Of a stretch of DNA of 64,000 bases, positions 12,401 to 25,121 are shown piece after piece. Below the pieces are notes generated by a model. That model made no database searches. It saw only the letters and a list, made by a program, of their open reading frames with translations, and was not told the DNA's origin. Positions within the stretch are counted from its first letter, which is position 1, and every line of letters begins with the position of its first letter. This stretch comes from Alligator mississippiensis. Lineage: Eukaryota > Chordata > Crocodylia > Alligatoridae. The translations under genes were made by a program, and so were the position numbers. The DNA is taken from the NCBI RefSeq assembly GCF_030867095.1, contig NC_081829.1, forward strand, positions 46,869,036-46,933,035, in the 5' to 3' direction.

Positions 12401-13590
12401 CCCCAATGGAGCTAACTTGCAGGACTCAGTTTCAGTGGGGCTGGGTTCCTCTAGTCACCAAATCAATCAAATAAACACACTGACATGCCTGACCCAGCTG
12501 GGTTGATCAGCATGGACAGGCTGACACCCTCATATGCCAGGAATCAGTTCATTAAGGTAACAATAAAATGCAGTCAGACACAAGCACACAGTGAACAGAA
12601 TACTTCTGAATCTGGCTGGGTGTCCAGCTGACACCCTCATGGGCCAGCATTCAGTTCATTAGGGCACATCTGAGCCAACCTGGGTTAATCAGCCTGTATA
12701 AGCTGATCCCTTTATGTGTCTCAAACTCAGCATGTCCCCTTATGCGTCCCAAACTCAACACATCCCAATCTGTCCTAGTAGTGGTAGCCTCTTGGTGAGC
12801 AGACCCCACAGTATTTCTGGGCTTCACAGGGATCTTTGGCTTAGGTAAAAGAAGTGTTGCTGCAGAGCAAGTGGGGAAGGAGAAGTAGAGAAGGAAAGAT
12901 AGACCCAGTTACCACCAGTTTGACTATAAAAGTTATTTATTACTAAGTATATGAAATGTATAGTGGTACTAGTAGTAATAGACATGCAAGGGAAAACAAA
13001 AAAAAACAATTACAATATTACCCTGGTTTTATTGAGTATTTAGGGAAACTTAGCTCAAGCTTAACTAATACAATTCAGGTTCAGAAATCTATGCCTAGAG
13101 AGAAAAAGAGAAAGAGGGAGAGCAATAGCTGGGATCTCACCATTCCAATGCACTCAGGTTGTTTGCTGACAGGTGAAATTCTCAGCATGATCCTTGAAGG
13201 TTAAACAGACGATGGAAAGAGACAATCTGTTTCTTTCAGCTTCTTGAGAACAACAGCGGATGGTGTCAGAGAGATTTCTCCCTCTTGAAGCATACTGCTT
13301 GCTGCTTTTACAGATTTCTATACCCTCAGTTCACTTTCTTCAAAACATTCTTTTAATTGTGTAAATAATTATCTTTTCTATTGACAAGGGGTTATCTGGT
13401 TTTGAACATCTCAAGAAACTGTTTAATAACCAGGAAAAACATAAGGTTAAGGAGTAACCAGACACTTAGGAGTCAGCTTGAAATTCTTATGAATAGCAGA
13501 TATACTGGATGGGATACCTCATTGTTCCTTCTCAGATGGCTTAGGTATGCTTGCAGCATCAGGGTTTTGTATTTTTACCTGTTGTAACCC
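12400..13590 (-). repeat. LTR-like repeat, minus strand, with internal duplication
   Basis: On the minus strand the sequence has an AATAAATAACTTTTATAG poly(A)/TATA-type block near 12926-12943. It also has a GAAGCCCAGAAAT block resembling the one in the 10721-11175 LTR. A unit of about 45 bp (CTGACACCCTCATNNGCCAG and following CAGTTCATTA) occurs twice, at about 12520-12557 and 12629-12665. The ends are not defined and no target duplication was found. Confidence 0.4.
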
Positions 13591-13599
13591 TTAACCATT

Positions 13600-13800
13600 G
13601 TTTAAATGTTGCCCATACCCCCTCTGACTCGGTCTTTTGCCTCAGCGTTCCCTAACCCGGTGACTGAGTTTTAGTCAATCGAGTTTAAATAGGCCTCCCA
13701 TAGTGGGACTGGGGAATGTACAGCCCAAGATGCCTATTAAACTTCTCTTCTGCTTCGTTCTGGTTAGATGAGGTATGTGTGTGTGTGTTGGGGGGGAAAT
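13600..13800 (+). repeat. Possible LTR fragment with poly(A)-like signal
   Basis: The piece from about 13600 reads toward ATTAAA followed by CTTCTCTTCTGCTTCG near 13736-13758, a pattern seen at R/U5 boundaries of reptilian LTRs. A short GT run follows at about 13775-13788. Limits unknown. Confidence 0.3.
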
Positions 13801-13920
13801 AGAAAAAGTCCATTGTAAGTCCAGCAAGCAGGGTGTTAGGCCTCCCTCAGGAAGACAGAGCTGACAGGTAACAGTGTGTGTGTTTGTGCGCCATGTGGGT
13901 ATGTGCATACATATGAATGT

Positions 13921-15235
13921 GAGAAGGAGAGGACATGAAAACAGAGACAGATGGAGATGGGTTGGAGATGGAAATGGAGAATAGGTACAGACTGTGATGG
14001 AGACAGTGACTGAGACTGAGTAGGAGGTAGAGAGAGAGATGGAGGTAGAGATTGAGATGGAGATGGGATGGAGATGAAGATGGAGATGAGATGGAGGCGG
14101 AGACAGAGATGGACACAGAGACAGAGAGGAGAAGGAGATGGAGATTAAGGCAGAGACAGAGATGGGATGGAGATGGAGATGGGATGGAGACTAGGTGCAG
14201 AGAGAGAGAGAGATGGAGACACTGACTGAGATGGAGATGGAGACAGACTGAGATGGAGATGAGATGAAGACGGGGACAGAGACAGAGACAAGGATGAGAA
14301 GGAGATGGAGACAGAGACAGAGATGAAAAGGGAGACAAGATGGAGCAGGAGATGAGACAGAGATGGAGAGGGAGACAGAGACAGAGATGGAAATAGTGAT
14401 GAGGTGGAGATGGAGACAGAGACTGGGTAGAGAAAGAGAAAACGATAGAGATGGAGACTTAGAGGGTGATGAGACAGTGACTGAGATGGAGATGGAGACA
14501 AGATGGAGATGGAGACGAAGAAGGAGGGGACATGGAAACAGAGACAGTGACTGAGTAGGAGATAGAGACAAAGATTGAGGCAGAGAGGGAGAGAGATACA
14601 GGGATGAGCTGAAGGTGGAGACCATGTTGGACACAGAGACAGGATGGTGACAGAGATGGTAACAGAGACTGAGACATGATGGACATGAAGCCAGAGATGA
14701 GATGGAGACAGGGACAGTGATGGAGAATGAGATGGAAACAGAGATGGAAGCAGAGACTGAGATGAGACAGACATGGAGATGGAGACTGAGTAGGAGATGG
14801 AGATGGAGACAGAGATGGAGACAGATGGCGATGAGATGGAGATGAAGATGGGGACATAAACAGTGTTTAGTAAGAGATGGAGAAGGAGGCATAGACAGAG
14901 ACGGAGACTAAGACAGAGAGGGAGACCAAGAGGGAGATGAGAAGAGATGGAGATAGACAGGAGACAGAGACAAAGATGACACCGAGATGAAGAATGAGTC
15001 AGAGATGGAGGCCAAGTTAGAGATGGAAGTGGAGATGAAACAGAGATGAAGACGGAGCCGAGATGAAGATGGGGACATAGAGAATTTGTCAGAGATGGAG
15101 AAGGAGGTGTAGATGGAGATGGAGATAGGGACAGAGATGGAGTCCAAGAAGAAGACAAGACATAGATGGAGATGGAGATGAGAGGGAGACAGAGATAGAA
15201 ATGGAGAATGAAACAAGAAGGGAGAAAAAGGGACA
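13921..15235 (+). repeat. Purine-rich minisatellite, left half (GAGATG/GAGACA hexamers)
   Basis: More than 1.3 kb of almost pure A/G on the plus strand, built from diverged 6-bp units, mainly GAGATG and GAGACA. They sometimes group into 12- and 18-bp blocks. The long C/T-strand open frames are composition artefacts (Ser/Pro/Leu/His only). The array stops at a CR1 insertion and resumes on its other side. Confidence 0.9.
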
Positions 15236-15239
15236 CGAG

Positions 15240-16868
15240 TAACATAGGGCCCCTTCAGCATGGACTAGGGCAACTGGTAATAGATAGGATGGCCAAAGCA
15301 GAGCTTCTAAATGATCTCTTTGCATCTGTGTTCCTGGACATGAATACAAACATGCATTCCATTGGGACTTTAGGTAATCGCAAGATAGATACCAACCCTC
15401 CAACTGTTAGTGCTGACTAGTAAAGGGGCATCTGGAGGGGATGAATGTATTTAAGTCAACAGGATCTGATTGGAATTAACTGGAGTCCTAGTGGATCCAC
15501 TGGCACAACAATTTGAGCACTCTTGGTGCTCAGGACAGGTCCCAGAGGATTGGAAAGGGGCCAATGGGGTCCCTATTTTCAAGAAGGGAAGGAAGGTGGA
15601 ACCAGGTAACTATAGGCAGGTTAGCCTCACATCTATCCTTGGCAAGACCTTTAAGAAAATTGTTAAGGATCACATTTGTGGGGGACCAGCAGGTAAAATA
15701 ATGCTAAGGGGCAACCAGCATGGGTTCATAGCAGGCAGATCCTGCCTAACTAACCTGGTTTCTTTTTTATGACTGGGTCACAAAATGCTTGGATGAAGGA
15801 ATAGAGGTAGATGTTATTTACTTAGATTTTTAAAAGATTTTGACATAGTGTCACACCAAATTCTTGTAAATAAACTAAACAGTTGTAATGTAGATTATTA
15901 CACAGTGCAGTGGGTGGAAAATTGGCTTATGGGACACACTCAGAGAGTGGTGGTGGATGGGTCGGTTTCTACCTGGAGAAATGTAGGCAGCAGAGTCCCC
16001 CAAGTCTCTGTCCTGGTACTGTTCAATATCTTCATTAGTGACTTGGACAAGGGAGTAGTAAGCACCCTGTCCAAGTTTGCTGATGACAGAAAACTATGGG
16101 GGGAGGTAAACACACTAGAGGGCAGGGAGTAAATCCAAGCAGATTTGGACAGGCTGGGGAGATGGGCAGAACAGAATAGGATGAAGTTTAATAAAGATAA
16201 GTGCCATGTGTTGCACCTAGGGAGGAAGAATCATTAACACTTCTATAGCCTGGGAGGCACCATTCTAAGTAGAACAACTGTGGAAAGGGATCTTGGAAGT
16301 CGTAGTTGACTCCAAAATAAATATGAGTCACCAATGTGATGAAGTAATAATTAAAGCAAACCACACTCTTTCTTGCATATGTAGCTGCATCACAAATGGA
16401 TCTAGGGAGGTGATACTTCCCCTCTATGTGGCATTGGTCAGGCCACAGCTGGAGTACTGTGTCCAGTTTTGGGCACTGCACTTCAGGAGGGATGTAGATA
16501 ACCTGGAAAGGGTTCAGAGGAGAGCCACCCATCTGGTTAGAGGTCTACAGAAAAAGTCCTATGAGGACTGATTGAGGGACATGAACCTATTCAGCCTCTG
16601 CAGGAGAAGGCTGAGAAGTGATCTTGCGGCCCTCTACAAATTAATGGGCGGCGGGGGGACAGCAGGAAATAGGGGATACAATGTTTACCAGGGCATCCAT
16701 CAGGGTAACTGGAAACAATGGCTACAAACTGAAGGAGATATTTAAGAGGAGATTTGACAAACACCTGGCTGGGGTCATTTGACCCCAACACTCTTTCCTG
16801 CCCAGGTCAGGGGGTTGGACTCAATGATCTAACAGGTCCCTTTCAACACTAAAATCTATGAAATCTAT
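15240..16868 (+). mobile_element. CR1 LINE, 5'-truncated, decayed, inside the purine array
   Basis: Reverse-transcriptase pieces in several frames match the other CR1 copies here: NGVPIFKKGRKVEPGNYRQ near 15566, QHGFIAGRSCLTNL near 15717, [13 protein letters not shown] near 16071 (the F-A-D-D catalytic box) and a C-terminal EYCVQFW region near 16453. The 3' tail ends in an ATCTATGAAATCTATAAA repeat. The frame is broken at several places (frame changes near 15770, 15840, 16130, 16290 and a stop near 16570), so it is an old copy. ORF1 and the endonuclease are missing. Confidence 0.9.
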
Positions 16869-18185
16869 AAAAAAGACCAAGTAGGAGACAGAGACAGAGA
16901 TGGAGATGGACATGGAGAAGGAGAGGGAGATGGAACCAGAGATGAGATGAAGACAGACATGACAGAGAGACTAAGAATGAGTCAGAGACAAGGACCGAGT
17001 TGGAGACAGAGACAGAGATAAGACAGAGATGGAGAAGAGGTGAAGATGGAGACTTGAGTCTGAGTTGGAGATGAGATGGAGACGGAGATGGAGGTGGAGC
17101 TGGAGATGAGGCAGAGACCAAGACTGAGACTGAGATGGAGATGAGATGGACATGGAAACCTTCACCGAGTCAGAAATGGAGACAGATGGAAATCAAGATG
17201 GAGATGAGATGGAGTTGGAGACAGAGATCAAGATGAGATGGGGATGAAGATGGAGATGAAGATGGAGACAGAGAAAGAGACAGAGATAGAGACAACACAG
17301 AGAAGGAGATGGAGGTGAGACAGAGATGGAAAATGGAGATAGAGATGAGATGGTGACAGGCATGGAGACAGAGACAAGAAAGAGATTAAGATGGAGATGG
17401 AGACAGAGATGAGATAGAGATGGGGATGAAGAGAAGATGGAGACCGAGGTAGACATGGAGATGGGATTGTGATGGAGACAGAGATGGAGATATGGAGATG
17501 GAGGAGGAGACAAAGATGCGATGGAGATGGTGATGGAGATGCAGATGGAGACACAGATGGAACCAGAGATGAGATGGAGACAGAAATTAAATGGAGGCAA
17601 AGAATGAGTCAGAGACAGAGACTGAGTTGGGTACAGAGAGGGAGATGATACAGAGGCAGGGAAGAGGTGAAGATGGAGTCTGAGATGGAGACAGATGATG
17701 AAGGAGGAGTTGAGATGGAGACAGAGATGGAGAAGTAGATGGAGAAGGAGACGAGACTGAGACGGAGATGGAGACAAGATGGGAATGAAGATGGAGAGGG
17801 AGACAGAGATAAGAAAGAGATGGAGACAGAGACAGACACATAGACTAAGACAAAATGGAGACGGAGACAAGACGGAGATGGAGACTGAGATGGAGCTGAG
17901 AAGGAGATGGAGATGAGGACAGAGACATGATGGAGACAGAGCTGGAGATGAGATAGAAACAGAAATGGAAATGGAGACTGAGATGAGACAGACATGAAGA
18001 CGGACACCGAGTAGGGGATGAAGATAGAGACTGAGATGGGGATGAGATGGATATGAAGATGGAGATGAGATGAAGACAGGGACATGGACAGTATTTAGCC
18101 AGAGATGGAGAAGGAGGTGTAGATGGAGACAAAGACAGAGACCAAGAGGGAGATAAGACAGAGTTGGAGATGGAGAGTAGAGGAA
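16868..18185 (+). repeat. Purine-rich minisatellite, right half
   Basis: Continuation of the same GAGATG/GAGACA array beyond the CR1 insertion, again about 1.3 kb of A/G-rich sequence. The two halves share unit types and strand, so they were one array of about 2.6 kb before the LINE inserted, unless it expanded afterwards. Confidence 0.9.
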
Positions 18186-18274
18186 GAGCCAACATCTCCA
18201 TTTCCTTTATTTTTCACTCAGCTAATTTATGTAACTGATAGATAACATTTATGTAACTGGGAGGATACTGAATT

Positions 18275-18276
<2 letters not shown>

Positions 18277-18312
<36 letters not shown>
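18277..18312 (+). repeat. GT dinucleotide microsatellite
   Basis: About 18 uninterrupted GT units. Confidence 0.95.
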
Positions 18313-18314
<2 letters not shown>

Positions 18315-18792
18315 ATGTAATTATGTGTGACTGTGTTATAAATAAAAATCTATTTGTTTTTTATTTGCCAGCATTTCGTTTCAGCTGCAACAGTCACTAT
18401 CATGGCTGCTTTAAAATTTATTAGACAATTTCACTTGAAATTTAACTCTGGATATGGCAGAGAGAGATAAGCCTTTGAATAGAAGCATAAAGCATTAATC
18501 TTTTGGTTCTCCAATTGACCTCAATGAAGCTGGCATTTCATGTTTATTCTGGATCTTTCAGAACTAAAGCCTTATATTCAACGTGTGAACAGCACAAAGA
18601 TAAATGATTTCTTCAGCTTCTGATTAGAAAGGTCAAGAATCACTGGACCATTACCTATTAAATACATTACTCAGACTTTTGTAGAAAGCAGTGGGGGGTC
18701 TGGAATACACGGTCACTAGTTTCATGGAAGGACGTAGGCCTTTGTTCTTTCCTGTGCTGCAGTAGCATGAACATGCTTGTATCCCTTTTGTA

Positions 18793-19469
18793 CCGTATTT
18801 TCTCACATATAACCCACACCTTTTTTCAAAAACAAGTTGCTAGAAATCTAGTTGCACATTATTTGTGATGAAATACAGCAATGCCATTTAGCTGCCAGCC
18901 AAGATGGAGAGTGGTGACTAGCCCTAGGCACCCCCAGGGGGATCCCACAACACAAGACTCTGTCTGTCCCCAGCTGGAGTTGTAGCTAGCTCACAGCAGG
19001 CTGGGTCAGAGAGCAGGCTGTCTGTCCTTGGCCAGGCTGCCACAGGCTCTTCCTCCAGCAGTCACATAATATGTATTCCACCCCTTCCCTCCTCCCTCTC
19101 ACTCTGCCCAGGTCACCACATAGGCGTTTTACAAATGCCTCACATTCCTTATTGCAATATTGTGGTGTGTAGCTAACAGTCAAACACCAGCAGCTGCTAG
19201 GATGCTAATGGAGCAGTGATAGGCTCTCCCAACCCTTTGCATTGCTGGCTACATGCCACAATATTGCAATTAGGGATGAGGTATGCACAAAGCTTATGTG
19301 TGGTTTTTTGCATTTTATAACTTGTTCTTTGTAAAGATTACCACTTTTTATAATTTGTTATATTAAATTACTTTGTATTTTCAAGGAAAAGGCTTTTTCC
19401 CCTCTATTCCACCTTCCTAAAACAAGTGCGTATTATATTTGGGTACATATTGTAGGAGAGAAAATATAG
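18793..19469. mobile_element. Tc1/mariner-like MITE with internal palindrome
   Basis: The left end CCGTATTTTCTCACATAT and the reverse-complemented right end CTATATTTTCTCTCCTAC form a diverged inverted repeat. TA flanks both sides (18791-18792, 19470-19471), as expected of Tc1/mariner. The interior holds no transposase. Near the right it has a second inverted repeat (19150-19173 against 19247-19272, sharing CACAATATTGCAAT). Confidence 0.65.
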
Positions 19470-20629
19470 TAATTCATTTCTTACTGCCAGTATGAGAAGA
19501 ATGGACAACTAAGCAGCATTCAAGAGAAAATCAGGTGCTGGATAAAAAAAGCTGTCTAAAGAGCAGGTGACAAAAGGAATCTTTCAATGGCAAATTACAA
19601 GTGTGGTATCTTTTGCACACGTTGTCGGACCTCTGCTAACCATATTGCCTGTGCACCAGTTAAACGGGGAGGTGCTGGCTGATTCTGGTAAACAAGCATA
19701 TAGGCCTCGTGCCAGTCCTTTGTAGCAGATTGTATTTCACCCACTATTTATAAGTAATCTGACTAAAAATACTGAAAACAAAATTCCTAGTTTGATATAC
19801 TAAAGGCAAAACAAAAAAAAGAGCTATTGTTCCATATGGTTAAATAGGATATTAGGTCACTATTTGGAGTATTCATATATAATATGACCAAACTTTTGTT
19901 AAGCATCTGATAGACTCATGAAATTTATTTGAAAAATCAATTCTAGTTGGACAATAGTCTTGTCACAGTGGATTGAAAACTAGCTGAAGGGCAGTGAACA
20001 AAGGATTAAGGATAAGGACACAAGCCAGTGCCTCATATTGTGAAATAAACCAGGGAGATGCTTCAGAATACAGCATGGGATTCCATTTTAGCATCTTTGA
20101 TAAGGATTACAAAAGAAGAACTGAAAGTTCAGTTTTTAATTCTGGAGATGATAGTAGATTGGGTCATGCATAGTACCCAAGAGACAGAAATATTTGAAGG
20201 AACTGACATATATGAAAATGGACAAGTAATGCAAAAATGAGAATCAAACTGGAAATATGCCAGCTATGTAAGGGAAAATAAACATAGATATTGAATAGGA
20301 TGGAGATAGTAGGCAACTAGAAATTCCCATGAAGACCAAAGGGATATAGTAGATAGCAAATTAGATATGAGCTTGCAGTGCAAATATCATGTCATAGACC
20401 AAGCAGGGTAAAATCCTTTATCTGTAGCTGCACCTGAATATTGTGTATATTTCTGAATTCGAATTTTGAAAAATATACTACCAAATCAGAAGGGATCTGA
20501 ACAGTAATAAGAAGTAGAGAGGAAATAAATGACTGAAAAGGAAGACATGAATGTGCTAAATAAGATCATGATCATGGGAGTAAGTGTATGGATGTAGTCC
20601 ATTTGAAAGACTACCCTAGACCTGAATTT
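19470..20629. other. Intergenic or intronic sequence without recognisable features
   Basis: AT-rich unique-looking sequence. The only open frame (60 codons at 20058) shows no family resemblance. If the PHYHIPL-like gene extends left, this is intron. Confidence 0.4.
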
Positions 20630-21912
20630 TATAGATTCATAGATTCATAGATGCTAGGGTCGGAAGGGACCTCAATAGATCATCGAGTCCGACCCCCTGC
20701 GTAAGCAGGAAAGAGTGCTGGGTCTAGCTGACCCCAGCTAGATGCTCATCTAACCTCCTCTTCAAGACCCCCCAGGGTAGGGGAGAGCACCACCTCCCTT
20801 GGGAGCCCGTTCCAGACCCTGGCCACTCTAACTGTGAAGAAGTTCTTCCTAATGTCCAATCTAAATCTGCTCTCTGCTAGCTTGTGGCCATTATTTCTTG
20901 TAACCCCCGGGGGCGCCTTGGTGAATAAATACTCACCAATTCCCTTCTGTGCCCCCGTGATGAACTTAAAGGCAGCCACAAGGTCGCCTCTCAACCTTCT
21001 CTTGCGGAGGCTGAAAAGATCCAGTTTCTCTAGTCTCTCCTCGTAGGGCTTGGTCTGCAGGCCCTTAACCATACAAGTGGCCCTTCTCTGGACCCTCTCC
21101 AGGTTATCCGCATCCCTCTTGAATTGCGGCGCCCAGAATTGCACGCAGTACTCCAACTGCGGTCTGACCAGCGCCCGATAGAGGGGAAGTATCACCTCCT
21201 TGGACCTATTCGTCATGCATCTGCTGATGCACGATAAAGTGCCATTGGCTTTTCTGATGGCTTCGTCACACTGCCGACTTATGTTCATCTTGGAGTCCAC
21301 TAGGACTCCAAGATCCCTTTCCACTTCCGTGCCACCCAGCAGGTCATTCCCTAGGCTGTAGGTGTGCTGGACATTCTTCCTCCCTAGGTGCAGCACTTTG
21401 CATTTCTCCTTGTTGAACTGCATTCTGTTGTTTTCTGCCCACTTGTCCAACCTGTCCAGATCTGCTTGTAGCTGTTCCCTGCCCTCCGGCGTGTCCACAT
21501 CTCCCCATAGCTTTGTGTCATCTGCAAACTTGGACAGAGTACATTTCACTCCCTCGTCCAAGTCACAGATGAAGACATTAAAGAGTATCGGTCCAAGGAC
21601 CGAGCCCTGCGGGACCCCACTGCCCACACCCTTCCAGGTCGAAACCGACCCATCCACCACGACTCTCTGGGTGCGACCCTCCAGCCAATTCGCCACCCAC
21701 CGGACTGTGTAGTCATCCAAGTCACAGCCTCTTAACTTGTTCACCAGTATGGGGTGGGATACCGTATCGAAGGCCTTCCTGAAGTCTAAGTATATGACAT
21801 CCACCCCTCCTCCTGTGTCCAGGCGTTTCGTAACCTGGTCATAAAAAGAGAGTAGATTGGTCAGGCACGATCTGCCTGCCCTGAACCCGTGCTGATTTCC
21901 CCTCAGCATAAT
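20630..21912 (-). mobile_element. CR1 LINE, 5'-truncated, reverse transcriptase largely open
   Basis: The minus-strand 3' end is at about 20632 (ATAGATTC repeats, then the crocodilian-type CR1 tail). The reverse-transcriptase frame is open from about 21910 down to 20746. It includes GNQHGFRAGRSCLTNL, YLDFRKAFDTVSH, GVPQGSVLGPILFN, SKFADDTKLWGD (catalytic F-A-D-D) and EYCVQFWAPQF. An extra C near 20768-20773 relative to the copy at 53822 shifts the last residues (LGGLEEEVR instead of LGVFKRRL). The element is cut off just upstream of the LRGNQHG motif, so the N-terminal part of RT, the endonuclease and ORF1 are absent. Confidence 0.92.
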
Positions 21913-22069
21913 TAAAATGACAGCTATGTGAGGGAGGCATATATGCACATCTGCTGTGTATGTCTGGTAAGGAGATGATTTTCTTAGGGTGAAACAAAAA
22001 GTGTTTTTCTGAGAAATTAAAGATGAAACTGCAAAAAGGACATTTTCCCAACAATGAAGGCTTTAAACT

Positions 22070-22879
22070 ATTGACAGGCAAAATATAGCTGCCAGGCTGG
22101 ACCTGGCCCACCAGCTCATTCTATTCAGCCTGTGGGGCCCCTCCAGAAGACAATTATTACTGGCCTGTGGCTGCCCCTCTGAAAGCTAGTGGGAGGTGTG
22201 GCTTTTCAGAGGTCCCATGCCATTAGGCCAGGCTGGGTGGGCTCTGTGCTGCCAAGTGTGGCTCCCGGCACTCCATCTGGGACCAGGCCAGGCTAGCTCC
22301 ATATCACCACATGCAGCTCTGGAACCATGCACCAGAGCCATGCACTGCTGGGGGGTCCCTGCCTGCTGTTAAGCATCTGGGGGCCATCTCCCGCACATCC
22401 CCTCACAAACCCTAACCCCCCACAAACCCCATACCCCCCACACATGCACACCCCTCACACCCACCCACCAACCCACATATACCCCTCCACATCCTTCCAC
22501 AAGCCCCACACCCACAGCTCCCCACACACAATATACAAGAGTAAGTCTTGATTTTGAGTTATTATGCAGTCACCTCTATATACACTACACAAACGCACAT
22601 ATATCAGGTCAAAATATTTTTTTAAATAAAATTTAAATGTTATAGTGGATGTTTGATTTTTAGTGTATGATTTGTTTTTTTCCAGTTCCAAGATGGCAGA
22701 CCCCTCCCAAAAGGAATATTTCTGGGGCCAAGGGAAGGACTTCCAGTGGCAAAGGTCAGGGGTTAGGGACAGGACTTCCAGTCCCAATATGGCAGCCAGG
22801 GGGCAGGGTACCACTGTGGCCCTCGACAGCTCACCAAAAGTCATTAAGCCCTCTAGCCAAAATAATTGCCCACCCTTGT
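22070..22879. mobile_element. hAT-type MITE with 8-bp target duplication
   Basis: Flanked by an exact 8-bp duplication TTTAAACT (22062-22069 and 22880-22887). The right end, reverse-complemented, reads ACAAGGGTGGGCAATTATTT, a typical hAT MITE terminus. The left end is more decayed (ATTGACAGGCAAAATAT). The 810-bp interior includes a C-rich stretch with CCCCACAC-like repeats (22400-22530) and no transposase. Confidence 0.75.
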
Positions 22880-22911
22880 TTTAAACTGTAGATTAGTTTC
22901 CTAGTGCTTGT

Positions 22912-23160
22912 CAGGGGTGTCAAAGTAACCCAGGCCAAAGGTCAGATACAGACAATGGGACACCTCCCGGCCTGGATCTGCATGGCCAGCAGCAGCTACA
23001 GTGGGACCAGGGACAAGAGGCAGCAATGGGTGTCTGAGATAAGTAGCAGGGTGAATGAGGGCTGTATCTACACAGCCCTAACTCAACACCCTTCTCCCTA
23101 CCCATGCCATACTGTTGATTACTTAGAAAGTTTAAGGGCCATAATCAAAATATTAGAAAA
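22912..23160. repeat. Possible truncated hAT-type MITE
   Basis: Begins CAGGGGTGTCAAAGTAACCCAGGCC, a hAT-like terminus (CAGGGGTGNCAAA). No matching right end or duplication was found before the next small element. Confidence 0.35.
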
Positions 23161-23201
23161 GTAGAGGTCAATATGGAGTCTTGGACAGCAGTTGAATACA
23201 C

Positions 23202-23352
23202 TAGGGGTCAACCACCTACAGTCCACAGGCCAGAGCCATCCTACAGAAATTAGATATGGCCCATGGCATAAGTACATGTAGAAATTTGCAGCCTGTGGTG
23301 GGGCCTGGTTTGCAAGCAATGGCCCCCAGTGGCCAAAAGTTGCCAAACTCTG
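23202..23352. mobile_element. Small hAT-type MITE (151 bp)
   Basis: The left end TAGGGGTCAACCACC and the reverse-complemented right end CAGAGTTTGGCAAC are related. The flanking 8-mers GAATACAC (23194-23201) and GAATATAC (23353-23360) match at 7 of 8 positions. Confidence 0.65.
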
Positions 23353-24593
23353 GAATATACCAGTCAGAAAATTTAAGTTATCTAGAAGGAAAAATGACAG
23401 AATTGTCTCATACAACTTCAAATGCTCTTTATGTATGCTTCCAAACAACAAGCATATATTTTAGGGAAGAGGCCAAAGGAGACCCATCATCATCAAATAG
23501 TGGTGCGAAGTAATTACATGTTGCAGTTGCTACAGTTACTGCCATGGCTTAGAATGCAGTTCTGCAGTCTACAATAACACATTCTAACATTACTTGGCTA
23601 TTCCCAAATATTTTATTCCAGTATCACACAGTTTGAGATGGATTAATATGATTGTAATCTTATACTGGCCATTTAGTTTTACTGAAAATCTGCTTCTTAA
23701 TACTTTTGAACATCTAGTTCTCAAGAATAGGATTTACATATAAAGCCTTTTCTAAGGGGATTACAATTTTCTCCAGAATTTTGTAGGTTGCAAAAATTAG
23801 CTCTGTTTCCTGCACTGTACAGGCAAGAAAATATTGCATGTCATCTGCCTCCTGAGAGCTAGACTGTTGTCCTTGATGTTGTGGAGATCAAGCATTTCAG
23901 CATCTTGTGAGCAACTTCCCTAGCTGTGAGAGAGAACCTGTATCTTTCTCGTCAGCATGATGTTGTCTGAAGCACTGACACAGAAAAACAAAATAAAACA
24001 ATGTAAGCAAATGGGAATAATAAAACACAGAAGAACTCTTTGATAGGCATAAAGTCCAAAATCAGCTCATCATAGATGGGCTATTTTTACGAAAAGTGGT
24101 TGTGATTATTTTAACACATGCAGAACCATTTTTTAAACTAGTTAGGATTCTCTATCTTAATTTGTCTTGAAATTAATTATTGGCTACCCCCTTGCATTGA
24201 TGTAGACCAGAAGGAATTCCATTGAAGTCATTGGAATTATATTAAGACTTTGAGAAGAGTCCCAGACCTGTTTAACTTTCATACTTTTTAACAGCCTTAG
24301 CATTTTCTTATCAGTATCCTTTACTGTGATCAGAGTATATCCTGCCCACCTTCCCTCAAATTCATCCTCTCCGTATATTCTGTGATGTACTTAATACTAT
24401 CGTTTTAGTCCATCAATGTTAACTTAATTGGGACACTGGTGAAAAATGCATCCTATTTAAATAGGATTTACATATAAGAGGAATAAAAAGGGTTATAGAA
24501 ACTTACTTTCAAAATTACCTTAACTTACATGACGTTCTGAATCTATTTTTTGCTAGCTGACTGATCTGATTTTTTGTTTTTTAATCCCATCAG
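23353..24593. other. Putative PHYHIPL-like intron, no recognisable element
   Basis: AT-rich sequence ending in a splice acceptor (TTTTTAATCCCATCAG, ending 24593). A stretch near 24205-24245 (GAATTCCATTGAAGTCATTGGAATTA) resembles an old interspersed repeat common in reptile genomes. Confidence 0.5.
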
Positions 24594-24764
<171 letters not shown>

Positions 24765-24799
24765 TGAGTTTGGAAAAATATACATCATAGAGTAATATA

Positions 24800-25090
24800 T
24801 GCTACCCTGTGAGGTCAGGCCAACTCTCAGGATCTCAATATTGCACTGTTAGACAGGAGGGTGTGATACAATTGCACATATACAAACACACAAATCAATT
24901 TGGCTCATACCCACAAACACACTACCAACTCAGGCACATACACATCCAAACCAGCCTAGGCACATGCATATCTATCACCAATTCAAGCACATACACTATA
25001 CACCCCAAAAGTCAGACAGAAATCAATTGTTCTTACCCGCACACTCAGTACACATAGAGGTCACTAATTTGTATATCATGCACACAATGA

Positions 25091-25121
<31 letters not shown>

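Noticed and set aside
13847-15403. Long minus-strand open frames (up to 366 codons) rich in Ser, Pro, Leu and His
   Set aside because: They are the complement of the GAGATG/GAGACA array. Several frames of the same strand are open at once with the same restricted residues, so they reflect composition, not coding.
16849-18201. Further Ser/Pro/Leu/His-rich open frames on the minus strand
   Set aside because: Same purine array, right half.
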